The notes under the pieces are model-generated. The model saw only the letters and a list, made by a program, of their open reading frames with translations, was not told the origin of the DNA and did no database searches. Below are positions 19,810 through 31,335 of a stretch of 64,000 nt of DNA, piece after piece. How positions within the stretch are numbered: position 1 is the first letter of the stretch; each line of letters opens with the position of its first letter. Source of the DNA: Clavaria fumosa. Taxonomy: Eukaryota > Basidiomycota > Agaricomycetes > Agaricales > Clavariaceae. Both the position numbers and the translations under genes were made by a program. The DNA lies in assembly GCA_951802425.1 (NCBI GenBank), contig OX637794.1, forward strand, positions 2,976,001 through 3,040,000. The letters run 5' to 3'.

Positions 19810-22800
19810 GCTGTGTTCGTCATGGCTTGTGGACTTCGTGGGTCCCAAGTCTTTGGCATGACATTGTCAAGTGAGTCCATGCACATGGCCTCTGCTTCAT
19901 TCAACATCTCTGACACCACCCCCCAGGATCTCCTCTCCATTCCAGAGGAGTACAGGGACTTTCCAGATGTCTTCAGTAAAAAGAAGGCAGACACCCTTGC
20001 TCCGCATTGTCCATATGACCTAAAAATCAACCTGCTGGAGGGCGAATCCCCTCTGCCAGGTGCAGTCTACTCCCTGTCACAGTCCGAACTCAGTGAACTC
20101 CGCAAGTTTCTGGATGAGCATCTCCGCATCAGATTTATCTGTCTGAGCTGTTCTCTGCATGGAGCACCTGTGCTTTTCATATGAAAAAGAATGGAACACT
20201 CCAACTTTTTGTTGATTTCCGTGGTCTCAATAAAGAGAACAAAAAAGACTGTTATCTGCTTCTGCTGACTAAAGATCTTCTTGATGTTCCAGGAAAAGCC
20301 CGAATTTATACAAAACTCAACCTCTGACATGCGTATCACCTGGTCCATATCACTGAGGGTGATGAATGGAAGACCGCATTCTGCACCCAATACAGATCCT
20401 TTGAATGGTGTGTGATGCCCTTCAGGCTCACCAATGCACCTGCCACTTTCCAGCACTTCATGAACAATATATTCTCCAACCTCCTTGACACATTGATGAC
20501 ATCCTCATTTACTCCGAGGACCCGAAGCAACATGTTGAGCATGTCCGAGAGGTACTCTGAAGGCTCCAGAAGAACAGTCTCTTCCTAAACCTGGCTAAGT
20601 GTGAATTTCATGCTGAAACCATGGAGTATCTCAGATTTGTTTTATCTCCAGCCAGACTTTCTATGGATATGGCCAAAGTTAAAGCTATACAGGATTGGCC
20701 TACTCTGCAGAAGGTCAAAGACGTACAGTCCTTCCTCAGGTTTGCCAATTTCTATCACCACTTTGTCCATGGATACTCTGACATCATCACCCTGATGACC
20801 AGCCTCACATGAAAGAATATCCCGTGGCTTTGGTCCAATGACTGCCAGTCCACTTTCGACTCTCTAAAAACAGTGTTCTCCACCACTCCGATCCTCTCAC
20901 ACTTCATCCCTGGAGCTCTGCTTATAGTCGAAACAGACGCCTCGGACTATGCTGTCGCCTCCGACAGTGATGTCCATCCTATCGCCTTTCATTCCTGTAC
21001 CCTAGGCATCTCCGAACTGAACTATGACACCCATGATAAGGAACTCCTTGCTATATTTGAGGCATTTACCACCTGGAGGCACTATCTTGAAGGTTCTGAA
21101 ACTCCAGTCAAAATTGTTACCAACCATAAGAACCTTGAGTACTTCTCCATGGTCTGCCTGCTCACCCGGCATCAAGCCAGGTGGTCGGAGTTCCTCTCCC
21201 AGTTCAATTTTGTGATTCGATTCTGCCCCAGTCGCCTCAGAATGAAACCTGATGCATTAACTAGACATTGGGACATCTGTCCCAAAGAGGGGGATAGCAA
21301 CTATGCCTGCGTCAATCTGCAAAACCTCTGGCCGATGTTCACCAGCGTTCAGTTGATCTCATCACTCCGAGCTTCATCGCTTTATGTACCTACACTCTGC
21401 GTGTCGTTTGTGATTGACAATAATCAACTCCGCGAGGATATCCAGTCTGGACTCTTGCTGGATCCTGTGATTGTCCCAATCCTAGAAGACCTCTGCTTGA
21501 ACTCTGCGGACCCTAAGTGGTCCATGGACAATGATGGACTTCTCTGCAAGCATGGACGGATTTATGTACCAGATATCAATGACCTCCGACTCTGTGTTTT
21601 AAGTGCGAGACATGATCACCTGCTTGCCAGACATTTCAGTCGGACCAAGACTATGGCCTTGGTCTTCAGGGATTATACCTGGCTGAAACTCCGAGCATCT
21701 GTGTCGGACTTTTGCAAATCTTGCACAACTTGTGGTAGGGCAAAAGCCCCTTGGCATAAGCCATATGGAATGCTCAAGCAGCTGCCCATACCTGAGAAAC
21801 TGTGGAATTCCATTTCGATGGATTTCATTGAGCAACTCCCTGAGATCTCTGGTTTTACCACAATTCTAGTGGTTGTTGATAGGTTTACAAAGCAAGGGGT
21901 TTTCATCCCAATGACCAATGAAGTGAACTCCGCGGAGTTGGCTCATCTGTTCATACTCCACATCTTTTTGAAACACAGAGTTCTGTTGCACATCACTTCT
22001 GACTGCGGCTCCAAGTTCATCTCTCATTTTTTCCACTTGTTAGGCAAGGTCCTTGACATGACTTTGCACTTTACCTCCAGATATCATCCGGAGGGCGATG
22101 GACAGACAGAGCAAACAAATCAGACATTGGAACAGTACCTTCATTGTTACTGCAATTACCAGCAGGACAACTGGTCCAAACTACTACCCCTAGCGGAGTT
22201 TGCCTACAACAATGCTCCAAGCACCACTACTGGGATCTCTCTGTTCTTTGTGAACAAGGGCTATCACCCAAATATATCAGTGTACCTGGAACATGAAGTA
22301 ACTTCGGTTCATGCCCGAATACTCACTGTGGACTTGGATCAGCTGCACCAAGAACTCTGTAACCAAATTGCTGAAGCACAACGTCACTATCAGGGTCTGG
22401 CAGACAACTGTCGGACTCCGGCACCAGAGTTTAAGGTCAGAAACTGAGTCTACATCAAGGCAAAGTACTTCCATATGACCAGACCCTCCCCGAAACTCGC
22501 TGAGAAGTTCCTCAGACCCTTTGAGATCATCGGAGAGGCCAGCTTGCACGCCTTCATACTCCAACTCCCTGAGGCCATGTGAGTGGTCCACCCCGTCTTC
22601 CACATTTCCATGCTGGAACCTGTAACTCCAAACACAATTCCGAATCGTATACTCCCTCTGCCACCTCCAGTAGAGATCGATGGAGACCTTGAGCATGAAA
22701 TCTCCAAAGTGCTCAACTCCAAGATCGACAAACACCGCAGCTGCAAACTCCTTTATTTGGTGTGGTGGACTGGATACAAAGGAACCGAGGAGGAAACATC

Positions 22801-22900
22801 TTGGTTACCAGCTACAGAACTCGTACACACCTCCGAGGCTGTTTCGGACTTCCATCATGCTTATCCGAACAAGCCTGGACCTCTCAATTCCCTTTAAACC
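19810..22900 (+). pseudogene. Gypsy element F: broken RT, RNase H-integrase, chromodomain
   Basis: A fourth gypsy pol on the plus strand, without LTRs in the window. The pre-RT region (EYRDFPDVFSKKKADTLAPH) is at ~19945. Reverse transcriptase (20080-20800) is broken by several frame changes and lacks an intact catalytic motif. A 524-residue frame (20873-22447) carries RNase H (VETDASDYAVAS), the HHCC zinc site (CKSCTTC), and integrase with SMDFIEQLP, SDCGSKFIS and QTEQTNQTLEQY supplying D, D and E. After a TGA at 22445, a second frame (22583-22897) holds a chromodomain-like segment (LVWWTGYKGTEEETSW). It is inactive, and more diverged from families A and B than they are from each other. Confidence 0.85.
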
Positions 22901-23314
22901 TTACTCTGCTTACTCCGATACCCCAAAATTTCTTTTTTTTTCTACTTACATTTCTCTTCTATATAACTCCATCTCCAATAAAAAATAAAAATAAAAATAT
23001 TAGATATATTCATCTCCATCTCCTTTTCCTTATTCCCTTACTCCATCTTCTCCAAAACTCCAAACAAAAAACAATCCTCTCTTCTCTCTATTCCTTATTC
23101 CACTTTCTCCAAAACTCTGAAAACAAAAATTCTTACCTTCTTCTCTGAACAAACTCCAAATCTCTTTCTTCATTTTTCTCTGTCTTGCCTTACTTTACTT
23201 TCCTTTCACTCCACTTACTTTCACTCAAGTTCAAAGATAAAAAAACAAAAAATTTATAAAACAAAAAACAAAACGAAAAACAATAAATAGATAATGTAGA
23301 TAAATTTTTTATTT
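22901..23314. other. Pyrimidine-rich and A-rich low-complexity DNA
   Basis: T/C-rich on the plus strand up to ~23230, then A-rich with repeated AAAAACAAAA runs. No gene. It may include the 3' untranslated end of element F, but no LTR boundary is visible. Confidence 0.5.
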
Positions 23315-23830
23315 TTAGGTGGAGGGGGGCGAGCCAGGCGATCCCTGCAAAATTCCTTCGGGCTTGTCTAGCCCGGACTCCGCTCCCACCTCTCTGTCCT
23401 CTGCCTCTGCCACCTTCTCCAATCTCTCTGCCTCCTTCTCCACCTCTACCTCCTTCGCCTTTTCCTTCTCCTTCCCCATCACCTCCACCACCATGTCCTC
23501 TGCCTCCGCTTTCTCCACCTCTGCCCTCAGAGCCTCTGCCTTCCTCTTCCTCTCCGCCTCTGCTTTCTCCACTCTGCCCTCAGAGCCTCTGCCTTCCTCT
23601 TCCTCTCCGCCTCTGCTACCTCCACTGCCTCCACCTTCTCCACCACCTCCATCCTCCTCCCCCACTTCTCCAAAATCCTGCGGAGGATCCTCCGATCCTC
23701 TGCCGCAGCCTCCTTCCTCCACTCCTCTATCGCAACCACTCCCCTCAGGACCATGCTATGCGTGGCCCGCACCAAGTTCAAAACCTCCTACCTCCAGCAT
23801 CTGCCTCTATCAGATCATACATCTCAAGCT
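23315..23830 (-). repeat. Low-complexity region with a 53-bp tandem duplication
   Basis: The minus strand encodes a Lys/Glu/Ala-rich coiled-coil-like segment with repeated KAEAERKRKAEALRAE. A unit of about 53 bp is present twice in tandem (about 23524-23630). As 53 is not a multiple of three, the duplication shifts the frame. It may be a relic of a retrotransposon gag-like or host coiled-coil protein; nothing identifies it. Confidence 0.5.
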
Positions 23831-24400
23831 CTTCATTTAACCCATGCAAAGTGTATTGCTTGGTCTGGCTGACCCAGTACTCATTTTCAAAATTGACAAG
23901 GACTCTGACCTTGATCTTATCATTGTGAGTGACTGAAATATCCATGCCCAACACACTGTCCTCATCTTTGTCAAGCTGTTGGATCAAATTTTGAGCAATG
24001 CTTGCAAATGACACAGTCCTGCTGGCCTCAGAGGTGGGTGTAGGCACAGATTCAACCAGGGACCCAGAAGCCTCAAGCTCTGAGTGTGGTGTAGCTAGGG
24101 TTGGCAGAATGGGAGTTTGGGAGGTTAAGTGACACTTGAGGTGAGTTTTGACAGTCCCATCCCTCAAATGCTCATCCCAAAGGTGCAATCAAAGTTTGGC
24201 CAGGTCTGTCATAGCTTTTCCCCTGAGTTGTGAGTGAAGTTGGTTGAGAATCAAGCCAAATGCACTGAAGAGGTATTCACAAGATGCAGAATTCACACAG
24301 ATAGATAGTATGCAGCAAGCAAGTTGACAAAAGGGGGTGACAGTGGAACCAAAGGCCATACCCCCATACATTTTCAAAGGGTCAGCAGGTTCACCTTGGC
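23778..24400 (-). pseudogene. hAT transposase relic, C-terminal dimerisation region
   Basis: The minus-strand frame at 24377-24189 includes CVNSASCEYLFSAFGLILNQ, the hallmark of the hAT C-terminal dimerisation domain (compare NSASCERLFSTFG in the element at 52510-56341). It continues through MTDLAKL and, in another frame, HLWDEHLRDGTVKTHLK. The catalytic part is absent. The tail downstream (24188-23778) is acidic and unlike the other hAT copy, so this is a separate lineage. Confidence 0.75.
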
Positions 24401-24567
24401 TGATTTGTTAGCTTTGGGAATGAACAAGGGCAAGAACATACCCACACATCAGCAGCATGCCCAATTTGTGCACACCATTCGAAAGCATTGGTGTTGCCAT
24501 CCAGTCAGACGAAATTACACTTCTGTCGCATTCAACAGCTATAATAAAAATTCATGGGAGTGCACAT

Positions 24568-27171
24568 TTAATTCTTCGCTTTTCCCTTCCCCTTCCGTTT
24601 CCGGTTCCGCTCTTTCTGGCCCCTACCTTGCAATGGTTGTCCTTGTCCATTTCCTGACGCTGATGCTCCCAACCCACCAAACCACGCTGTTGCCGACGCA
24701 TGTCCATTCAGCAAGGGTAACATCTGATGAACTAAATCAAGACACTCTTGCCGAGGGTGGTGGGTGAACAACGCATTTTTTGTGCCTTCAATCATCCTAT
24801 GAATATCAGCCTTCATTTGGTCATTGAGATCTCTGTATGCAGCCAGCCCCCGAAAATCAATCTGGTAGCGTGGGGCGGCTTCGCAACGTTGTTTTCCTCG
24901 GAGTTCACGGGTTGGGCCAAGCGCGCGTACACCTTCATTTTTGGTTACACCATAGCAATGGACCGCGGCAATATATGGCAAATTCTGGCCTTGTGTGAAT
25001 ACACCAAGGATCTCAGCAGATTGGATCGCAACGGTTCCAGGGTCTTCCAATGGGCTTGTCTTATCCTGCTCCAATGCCATTGATGTCAATTGTGCGGAGA
25101 TTCCGTGATCCGGTTTGGAAAAGATGATGGGAATTGCACGGTCAGTTCGCATCTGGTTTAATTGGCAGACAATTGCTGTCCCTCGGAGCCAAGCGGCCCA
25201 ACCGTAGCAATCTTGTATTGGCGTCTCGTCATTTGCTTTGCCATAATGAGAAAAATGGAAGTAGGCATCCGCAAACGCTTCTTCGAACGGCCTTGATGCG
25301 TATTCCTCCGTGAGGTTTGAGTGGTTGGCAGGTACAGAGTTCCTCACAACTTTCCAGGCTTCATCGGTGAGGAGCGCTTTGTAGTAATCCACGACTTTCA
25401 CAGGCGTCTGATACTTGAGTTCCCGTTTATCTGGCGTGCTTTCGATAGCACGATCCATTGCGAAAATGCTCAAAGCACGACCCAGCAGCTCTCCGATGGT
25501 ACCCTGAGGTAGCAACCCCCTGTCGACGAACCCCACAAGGAGATCCCATACATTCATGTACGGCACCCTGCTACCATGGACGTCAACGGAAGAATGCATC
25601 AGTTGAGCAGATGCCTCAGCAATGACTGGCTCAGGGGATGATCCAGACACAATTGTCTCCCGATCTTGACTAACAGAGTATAGAAATCGCATATGAGAGC
25701 GAACTTGATCTTCTTCGTATTTTCTCGCCATTGAAGCGGTGGGAGAAAGGTCAAGAAGAAGTCGGGCTGACAGAATAGCGATGGATGACGCATCCAGGAT
25801 AGAAGGTGCCACGAGTTTATCCCGTCCAGAGAGCTTCATTCGCGCGACGCGCATCAGTTCAAGACCAATTTGCTCCAAAAATTCCTTTCCCTCACTCAGG
25901 CGAGATGTAAATGTTGCATGAAACCTAGAATATCAAGGTGAGGATGTCATGACTCTCCAAAGTTAGAATGGACGTACAGGGGACGCCCAAACCTTGCAGC
26001 AAATCTAAACGAACCAACAGAAGCTAGAGTTTCCTTCCCAGGAATAAAGGGATCTTCAATGATATGGACGTCGAAGGGAAGCTCTGTGAACGGGGCTGGA
26101 AGAACACGATCTTCGGATTTTTCCCGCAGAGAATCTGCAACCGCCTTTGATGGAGCAAGGTTACTGACGCTGCTCACGGTGGAAAGAAAGACCATACAAA
26201 AGGGATAGTTGACCAACTCGCTCAATACAGACTTCAACCGTGAATATAGTGTATAGGAACCCTGAGGGTCCTCGGTGCGTGCAGTGAAAAGGGTATGCAC
26301 CTCGTCCATCGAAATTATGAGAGGGCAAGATGTCTCGGGTGGCCAATCAGTGCAATACGTCTTTAGGGCGTTCAGAGTGAGCCCGAACGCTTCCCAAGTC
26401 TGCGCCGGAGTAGCAACTTTGCCATACGTCTTCTTGATAACCCTTGCATAGAATAAATTTCGCTCCTCCTGGTGCCCAAAAAATTCGTAGAATTTATTCG
26501 CCACTGTTGAATATGCCCCTTCGGCCCCATTGGTCCCTTCGGCCCCTTCGGTCCCTTCGACCCCTTTGGTCTCTTCGGCCCCTTTGGTCCCTTCGGCCCC
26601 TTCGGCCCCTTTGGCCCCTTTGAATGTTTCGACCAAGCATCGTACTTCGTCGAAAAGAGAACACAGGAATGATCTCAAGTAGCGTTTGCACTCTTCCCCC
26701 ATATCTGTGCTTGGGGCTCCAAGGAGAAAGTTGCGAACCACAGTATCCGGCGGAGGATATGCTAAATTCTCGGATGTCAGCGAACTGATCCGTGTGTAGT
26801 CAATGTCTCGTACCAAAGGAGTCAGCGCCAAGATCTTCACGGATGCACAATGGGAGAAGTATCCGCTCCTTTGCAATTGCATCCACCGTTTTGGATTTCC
26901 CCATTCCCGAAGATTGGGTGATCGTGAGAATCTTGGCATAGTTGGATTTTTCATCCAAAGTATGGACATCGTCCACCGCTCTGAGTAAGGCTTGTGAGAT
27001 TGGCCGATGTAACTTGATTTCCAGGCGCTGATAACAGCTGAATAACACAGCATCGGTGAATGAGCGCCTAACAGACCATCGACAAACTTACCGTCCTCTA
27101 GTGCAGGGAATGGTATATGAACGCGGGAATAGACCACCGAAGACATGACATAATTATCTAGTAAATTGTTC
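24568..27171 (-). CDS. P-loop ATPase family protein, paralogue 1 (function unknown)
   Basis: A large protein of about 830 residues in three exons: ~27171-26814, 26761-25978 and 25924-24568. The introns (26762-26813; 25925-25977) have GTAC donors and TAG acceptors. The N-terminal exon carries Walker A (TQSSGMGKSKTVDAIAKE), followed after the first splice by AYPPPDTVVRNF. A Glu/Gly/Ala/Lys-rich insert encoded by a 9-bp minisatellite follows, then Walker B (LIISMDEVHTLF), FLSTVSSVSNLAPSK and APFTELPFDVHI. The last exon is a conserved domain with FADAYFHFSHYGK and RGTAIVCQLNQ, ending in a Lys/Arg tail (RNRKRKGKGKAKN) that could be a nuclear signal. The 5' end is uncertain: the frame changes by one near 27070, by an intron or an indel. 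The layout recalls fungal Crinkler-like ATPase proteins; that is inference. It lies in tandem with paralogue 2. Confidence 0.7.
26516..26622 (-). repeat. In-frame 9-bp minisatellite in paralogue 1
   Basis: A run of TTCGGCCCC-like 9-mers encoding degenerate Glu-Gly/Ala-Lys-Gly units. Every unit keeps the reading frame. It lies between Walker A and Walker B at a place where paralogue 2 has no equivalent. Confidence 0.85.
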
Positions 27172-27512
27172 AGGGTCAACCAAACCATTTTCAAGCTACA
27201 GGATAATCTGGGAAGCAGATATATTAGTACGTACAAAATGGTTGACTTTGTTCTAGTCATTTGGAAAATTGGCAAATTGACAACACAGTGATATAATAAA
27301 AAAGAGGACAGACATAGAATCAGAGTATAACTGTCATCATCCTCCCTTTACTATTTTCTGCTTCCCTTCTTGGTTGTACATCTACCTTCCTTACATTTCT
27401 GCCTGAGCAGATTGAGATCATGAAACCATCTTAACAATGAAAGGGTCATTCCATACATGCAGGTGCTTCTAAGTACTGGGAAGAGGCAGTGTCCCTGGTA
27501 ATCACCGGAGAC

Positions 27513-30105
27513 TTAAGTTTCCCTTTCTTTCCCTTTTTTATTATTAGCAGAACCGGCCTGAGCATCTGCTAATTCATCCAGCGGGGCTTCACTGATCCAG
27601 TCCAGTGACGGACCCGGCTCAATGGAGAAGAAGGCCGGTTTCAGGCGCAACATAGCATTCCGGTGAGCTTCCAATCCATTCCTCGGAAAGTCATGAATGA
27701 TTGTTGACGCACAGATGATTGACTTGTAGACATCATTCATTTCTTGAGGGACAACCGCATATGTCTCATGTGTGCAGCCCTCAATGTGGATTTGGTAATG
27801 TCGTAGATGGATATTCCCTGTCCGAGTGTCACCACCCCTCAGCGTCTTCGCAGGGTACGAGGCATGAGGGTAGACTTTTGGTGTCTCGAGTCCGATGTCG
27901 TGCACAAGTGACAGGATCGGATGTCGGTTGACTGGTGCGCCCCCAACATGAGGGTTGAGGAGAACATCCGAGAACGTTGCACGATTCTTAATCTGGCCAA
28001 AAAGTGGACCACTATTGGCTGGACATATAGGAGCATCAAGGCCCCCATAATGCATTGTTGCAAATAGGTCTGTTGACTTCTGATTGTCGGCACATTGATA
28101 GGCCACTCCTCGAACCAAAGGAATCCACTGAAGGTCTGGATGGATGATTCCATAGTCACCAGCTCTCACGAATTGAGAGAAATTGAGATAAACACCCCGG
28201 AATGCACACTCCAAGGTCGGGCCATCCGTGTCGGCGACAGGCTTAGCATTAAGGATAGTGTGGTGCCAGTGTGGATTGATCAGCGCCTTCAACCAATCCA
28301 GAAGGAGTATCGGCCGATGGTACTTTAGATTGCTTTTATTGATCGTATCTGCTGTGCCATCATTCTGAATGACGAGATCATGACCAATCATCCAGAGAAG
28401 GCGGCCAACCATCTCTCCTCGCTCGCCTCGTGCCAGCAGGCCACTCTCAAACAATTTAGTCAACACGGTAGGGGCATCGATTTGGATGTTGTGGTGGGCA
28501 TTGAGAATTTGGGCGGCTGCTTCGGCTACGAGGGGTTCAGACGGTGTACCACCACGCAGAAACTCCCGATGATCCGGAACGGCAAATGCGACTCGTAAGT
28601 GGCTTTCGACAAGTTTCTCTTCGAAAACTCTTGAAGTTTCGCGGGCAATGTCGAAGTCAAGCATGATTCGGACGCTGAGAGCAGCAATTCGCGCGTTCTC
28701 CGCCGCAACGTCACCGCAGGAAAGCTTCACCTTCGCGAGATCAATCATTTCTGATTTAACCTCACCAGCGCCGCAAGTATAGAGAGACGCCCAACTGACG
28801 CTAATCAGGGATGGAGACATGATGGACAAAGACGGAGCTCACAGAGGACGGCCAAATTTCACAATATATTCAAGCGTGCAGACGTTGTGAAGTTTTACCC
28901 CAGATGGACATGCTTCAAGCAACGTGGCGAAGGAGTTGGATGCAAATGTGTCGAACGGTAGCTCCGTAAATGGGGCATGCAATATAACTCTATCCCAATC
29001 ACGGAGGGTTTGATGGTTGGATTTGGAAGGAGCGAATGCGCCAAGCCAGGAGTTCGTTGAAAGGAAGACAGTAAAGAATGGCAAATCGTTCATCTTTGCC
29101 AAGACACGTCCAAGCAAATGGTACCTACTCCGCGGTGGAGGTTGACCTGGTTTTGCTTCTGACTTTGTCAACACGTGTGCTTCATCAAAGTACATGAAAA
29201 ACAAAACAGGTTCCTTCAAACGTTCGGAATCGGAGGGATGCTTGGATGACGCCAAAGCTTTGCGCAAGGACGTCATGAACGATCCAGCATTATCTGCCAG
29301 CACCGAGTCTGCATCGAGCGTTCAGTATACAGCAGAATGCGTGAAACAAAATATGCACACCGACGAACTCTGAAGCTGTGCCCCCCCGAAAATACTATTG
29401 ATGTATTAGATAAATGCAACATTCTAGCAACTGGCCCACACCTTCTCCGCAACATCTACGACCTTCTGATAGAATTTGCTTCGCGCTGCACCTACTCTCC
29501 ATTCGGTGGCGCCCGAAGCTAGGTAGTTGTGCCAACGCTTAGCAATCGAGCCTTCCGAGTGTTGCGTTTGGTTGAGCGTGACCCGAAGCTCGCTGGCAGC
29601 ACATAGGAAGAGCGCTGCAAAAAAGGCCTTATATCTTCTCTCAATCAGGCCGTCGTCATTTGGTTCTCGATATTTAGGTTCGTGGAAGAAGTCCCGGACG
29701 CAATCATCGGCAGGAGGGTACGCTAAGTGATCAAGGTTAGGTTAAGAAAAGCGTGTAACAATTGCAGGACGCTACCGATCAGACTTCGCGAGGCAGGCTC
29801 GCGTACGTTGAAGGGAAAACAGAACTTTTCTTCGGCGACGGCATCTACGAGGCGTGATTTGCCCATACCTGAAGATTGAATGATGCTAATAGAATGATTG
29901 TATGGAGATTTCAGGGGGTCATCGGGAGGCTCGCGCAATCTATTCATCAACTCTGCGAGAAGGAGATGGCTATTGCCCAACCACTTATCCGAGAACGCTT
30001 TGTGAGCAGCTATGGTGACCATTGGAACAAATCGTAGTGGATGACAATGAAAAGGACAGGACCTTTCACTACATGGGGGGTGAAGGTCAGGCTGCAGTGA
30101 TAACA
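27513..30105 (-). CDS. P-loop ATPase family protein, paralogue 2 (function unknown)
   Basis: The tandem paralogue of the gene at 24568-27171, with the same domain order. Walker A (IQSSGMGKSRLVDAVAEE, ~29880-29830) is followed by an intron (29723-29775) at the same codon and phase as in paralogue 1, then AYPPADDCVRDFF. Walker B is FFMYFDEAHVLTK (~29200), followed by FLSTNSWLGAFAPSK and APFTELPFDTFA. A second shared-position intron (28801-28842) precedes the C-terminal domain, with YLNFSQFVRAG and RGVAYQCADNQ. Between 29440 and 29300 the frame is lost: either a ~135-nt intron or a real break, so the gene may be damaged. The start is unsettled. Family relationship is clear; function is not. Confidence 0.62.
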
Positions 30106-30243
30106 CTTTATCAAGGTAAGGAATGATTCACATCTTTCTGCTTCCCTCTCCAGGGGGGGTGAACGGTGCAGCCGAGATCCCACGCTTGCAGACGTTGGTA
30201 GGCGCAAAATTTCTGCACAGACATGGGCAATGATGAGTATGCC

Positions 30244-30705
30244 TCAAAGGTGGTCCTTAAAATAGGATAGCGCACTCAAGTTTCGTATGTCCCTGAACGT
30301 TCTAGCTTTCCATGCGTCTGTCAGCTTCTCCGTCAGTCCCGGATGCTCCTGGAGCAGTGCCATCGCTTCGCGGTTTTCTCTGAACTTCGGGTCGAGTTTC
30401 CCTTCGGAGACTGATACAATCTCTCGGAGAAGATTCATAGGACCCAATGGGGTGTTGAAGCCTCCGGCCTCCCAACCCCCCACGTATTTGACAAAATCAA
30501 GCACTGACTTGTCTTGGCGGGTGTGGGCGGCATCATCGAGGTCATTAGGCACTTCTTCCAGAATCGTCTCCAGACGCTTGCCAGAGGGCTCAGCCATTGG
30601 AGGATCGGTCTGAGAACTGGATCTCTTGAGACTGCCAGAAGGCTGGTTCATATGAGAATCGAGATCAAGGTCAGCGGAGTTGCAATTGTGGCAAAGCCGC
30701 AGCAC
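30244..30705 (-). CDS. Conserved-looking ORF, possible 5' exon of paralogue 2
   Basis: An open frame of 153 codons on the same strand and just upstream of paralogue 2. It has a Ser/Pro/Lys-rich start (MNQPSGSLKRSSSQ at ~30651) and then an ordinary globular-looking sequence (VLDFVKYVGGWEAGGFNTP). It could be the N-terminal exon of paralogue 2, spliced across 30110-30290, or a separate small gene. I do not recognise it. It is divergent from COX16, whose ATG is ~95 bp away. Confidence 0.4.
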   Translation of the reverse strand: MLRLCHNCNSADLDLDSHMNQPSGSLKRSSSQTDPPMAEPSGKRLETILEEVPNDLDDAAHTRQDKSVLDFVKYVGGWEAGGFNTPLGPMNLLREIVSVSEGKLDPKFRENREAMALLQEHPGLTEKLTDAWKARTFRDIRNLSALSYFKDHL

Positions 30706-30799
30706 TAAGTTATGTATACTGTGACATAACCTCCATCGACGCTCTGTTCGACCATAAAGTCGTTCCCGATGTTAATTTAGCCTTGAATACAGCGCCAAT

Positions 30800-31277
30800 A
30801 TGGGGCACTTTAACTCGTACTCCCAACGCCCATCGTCCGACTGGTCGCGTAACATACGCCGCCGCCCTACCCTGTTCGGCGTTCCTTTCGTGTTGCTCAT
30901 CGTTGGTGCTTCGTTCGGGCTCCAGACGTTCACTCAGACTCGCTACGACCTCCATAGTCAGAGAGTCACTGCCGTACGCATATGTTTTTCCCCTTGAATG
31001 GACATCACTGCATCGCTAAACCGTGCCTTTTTCAGGTCAGCAAGCAGGAAGAGCTCGGCCTGGGAAGAAGCAGAAAGAGATTGAACATCCAAGAGGAGTA
31101 TTATGTTCGTTCTGTCCTCTCCCCTCGTCGGGTGCAATAGTTGAGTACTGCACCAAACAGCGTCTCGGTGCTACCGAGGATAAAGATTGGCAACAAAAAC
31201 GAATTCCTCGCCCTCTGGGTCTCCCCGAATGGGGAGTTCCACCCGATGAACAAGTTGATAATACTCCGTCGTCTTGA
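30800..31277 (+). CDS. COX16: Cytochrome c oxidase assembly protein COX16
   Basis: A small mitochondrial inner-membrane protein that helps assemble cytochrome c oxidase (copper insertion/COX2 maturation in known homologues). Three exons, 30800-30973, 31036-31104 and 31161-31277, give 119 residues; both introns are phase 0 (62 and 56 nt). One membrane segment (FGVPFVLLIVGASFGL, residues ~26-41) is followed by the family signature FTQTRYDLHSQR. Then come VSKQEELGL, IQEEYY and the C-terminal block KDWQQKRIPRPLGLPEWG, matching fungal COX16 in order and length. The first donor could instead be GTCACT at 30965, which would drop three residues; GTACGC at 30974 is the better donor. It is convergent with VPS11, with 58 bp between stop codons. 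Confidence 0.93.
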
Positions 31278-31335
31278 TGGCTTCAGTCTCAAAAATTAAA
31301 ACTTCTGTATCACAAGGAACCGGCTCTAGACTGTC

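Noticed and set aside
23319..23840. Ser/Pro-rich plus-strand frame as a secreted protein
   Set aside because: Composition comes from a pyrimidine-rich repeat with a 53-bp duplication. No signal peptide followed by a real domain.
30710..30955. Minus-strand frame overlapping COX16
   Set aside because: Antisense to the COX16 first exon, and the COX16 gene model is well supported.
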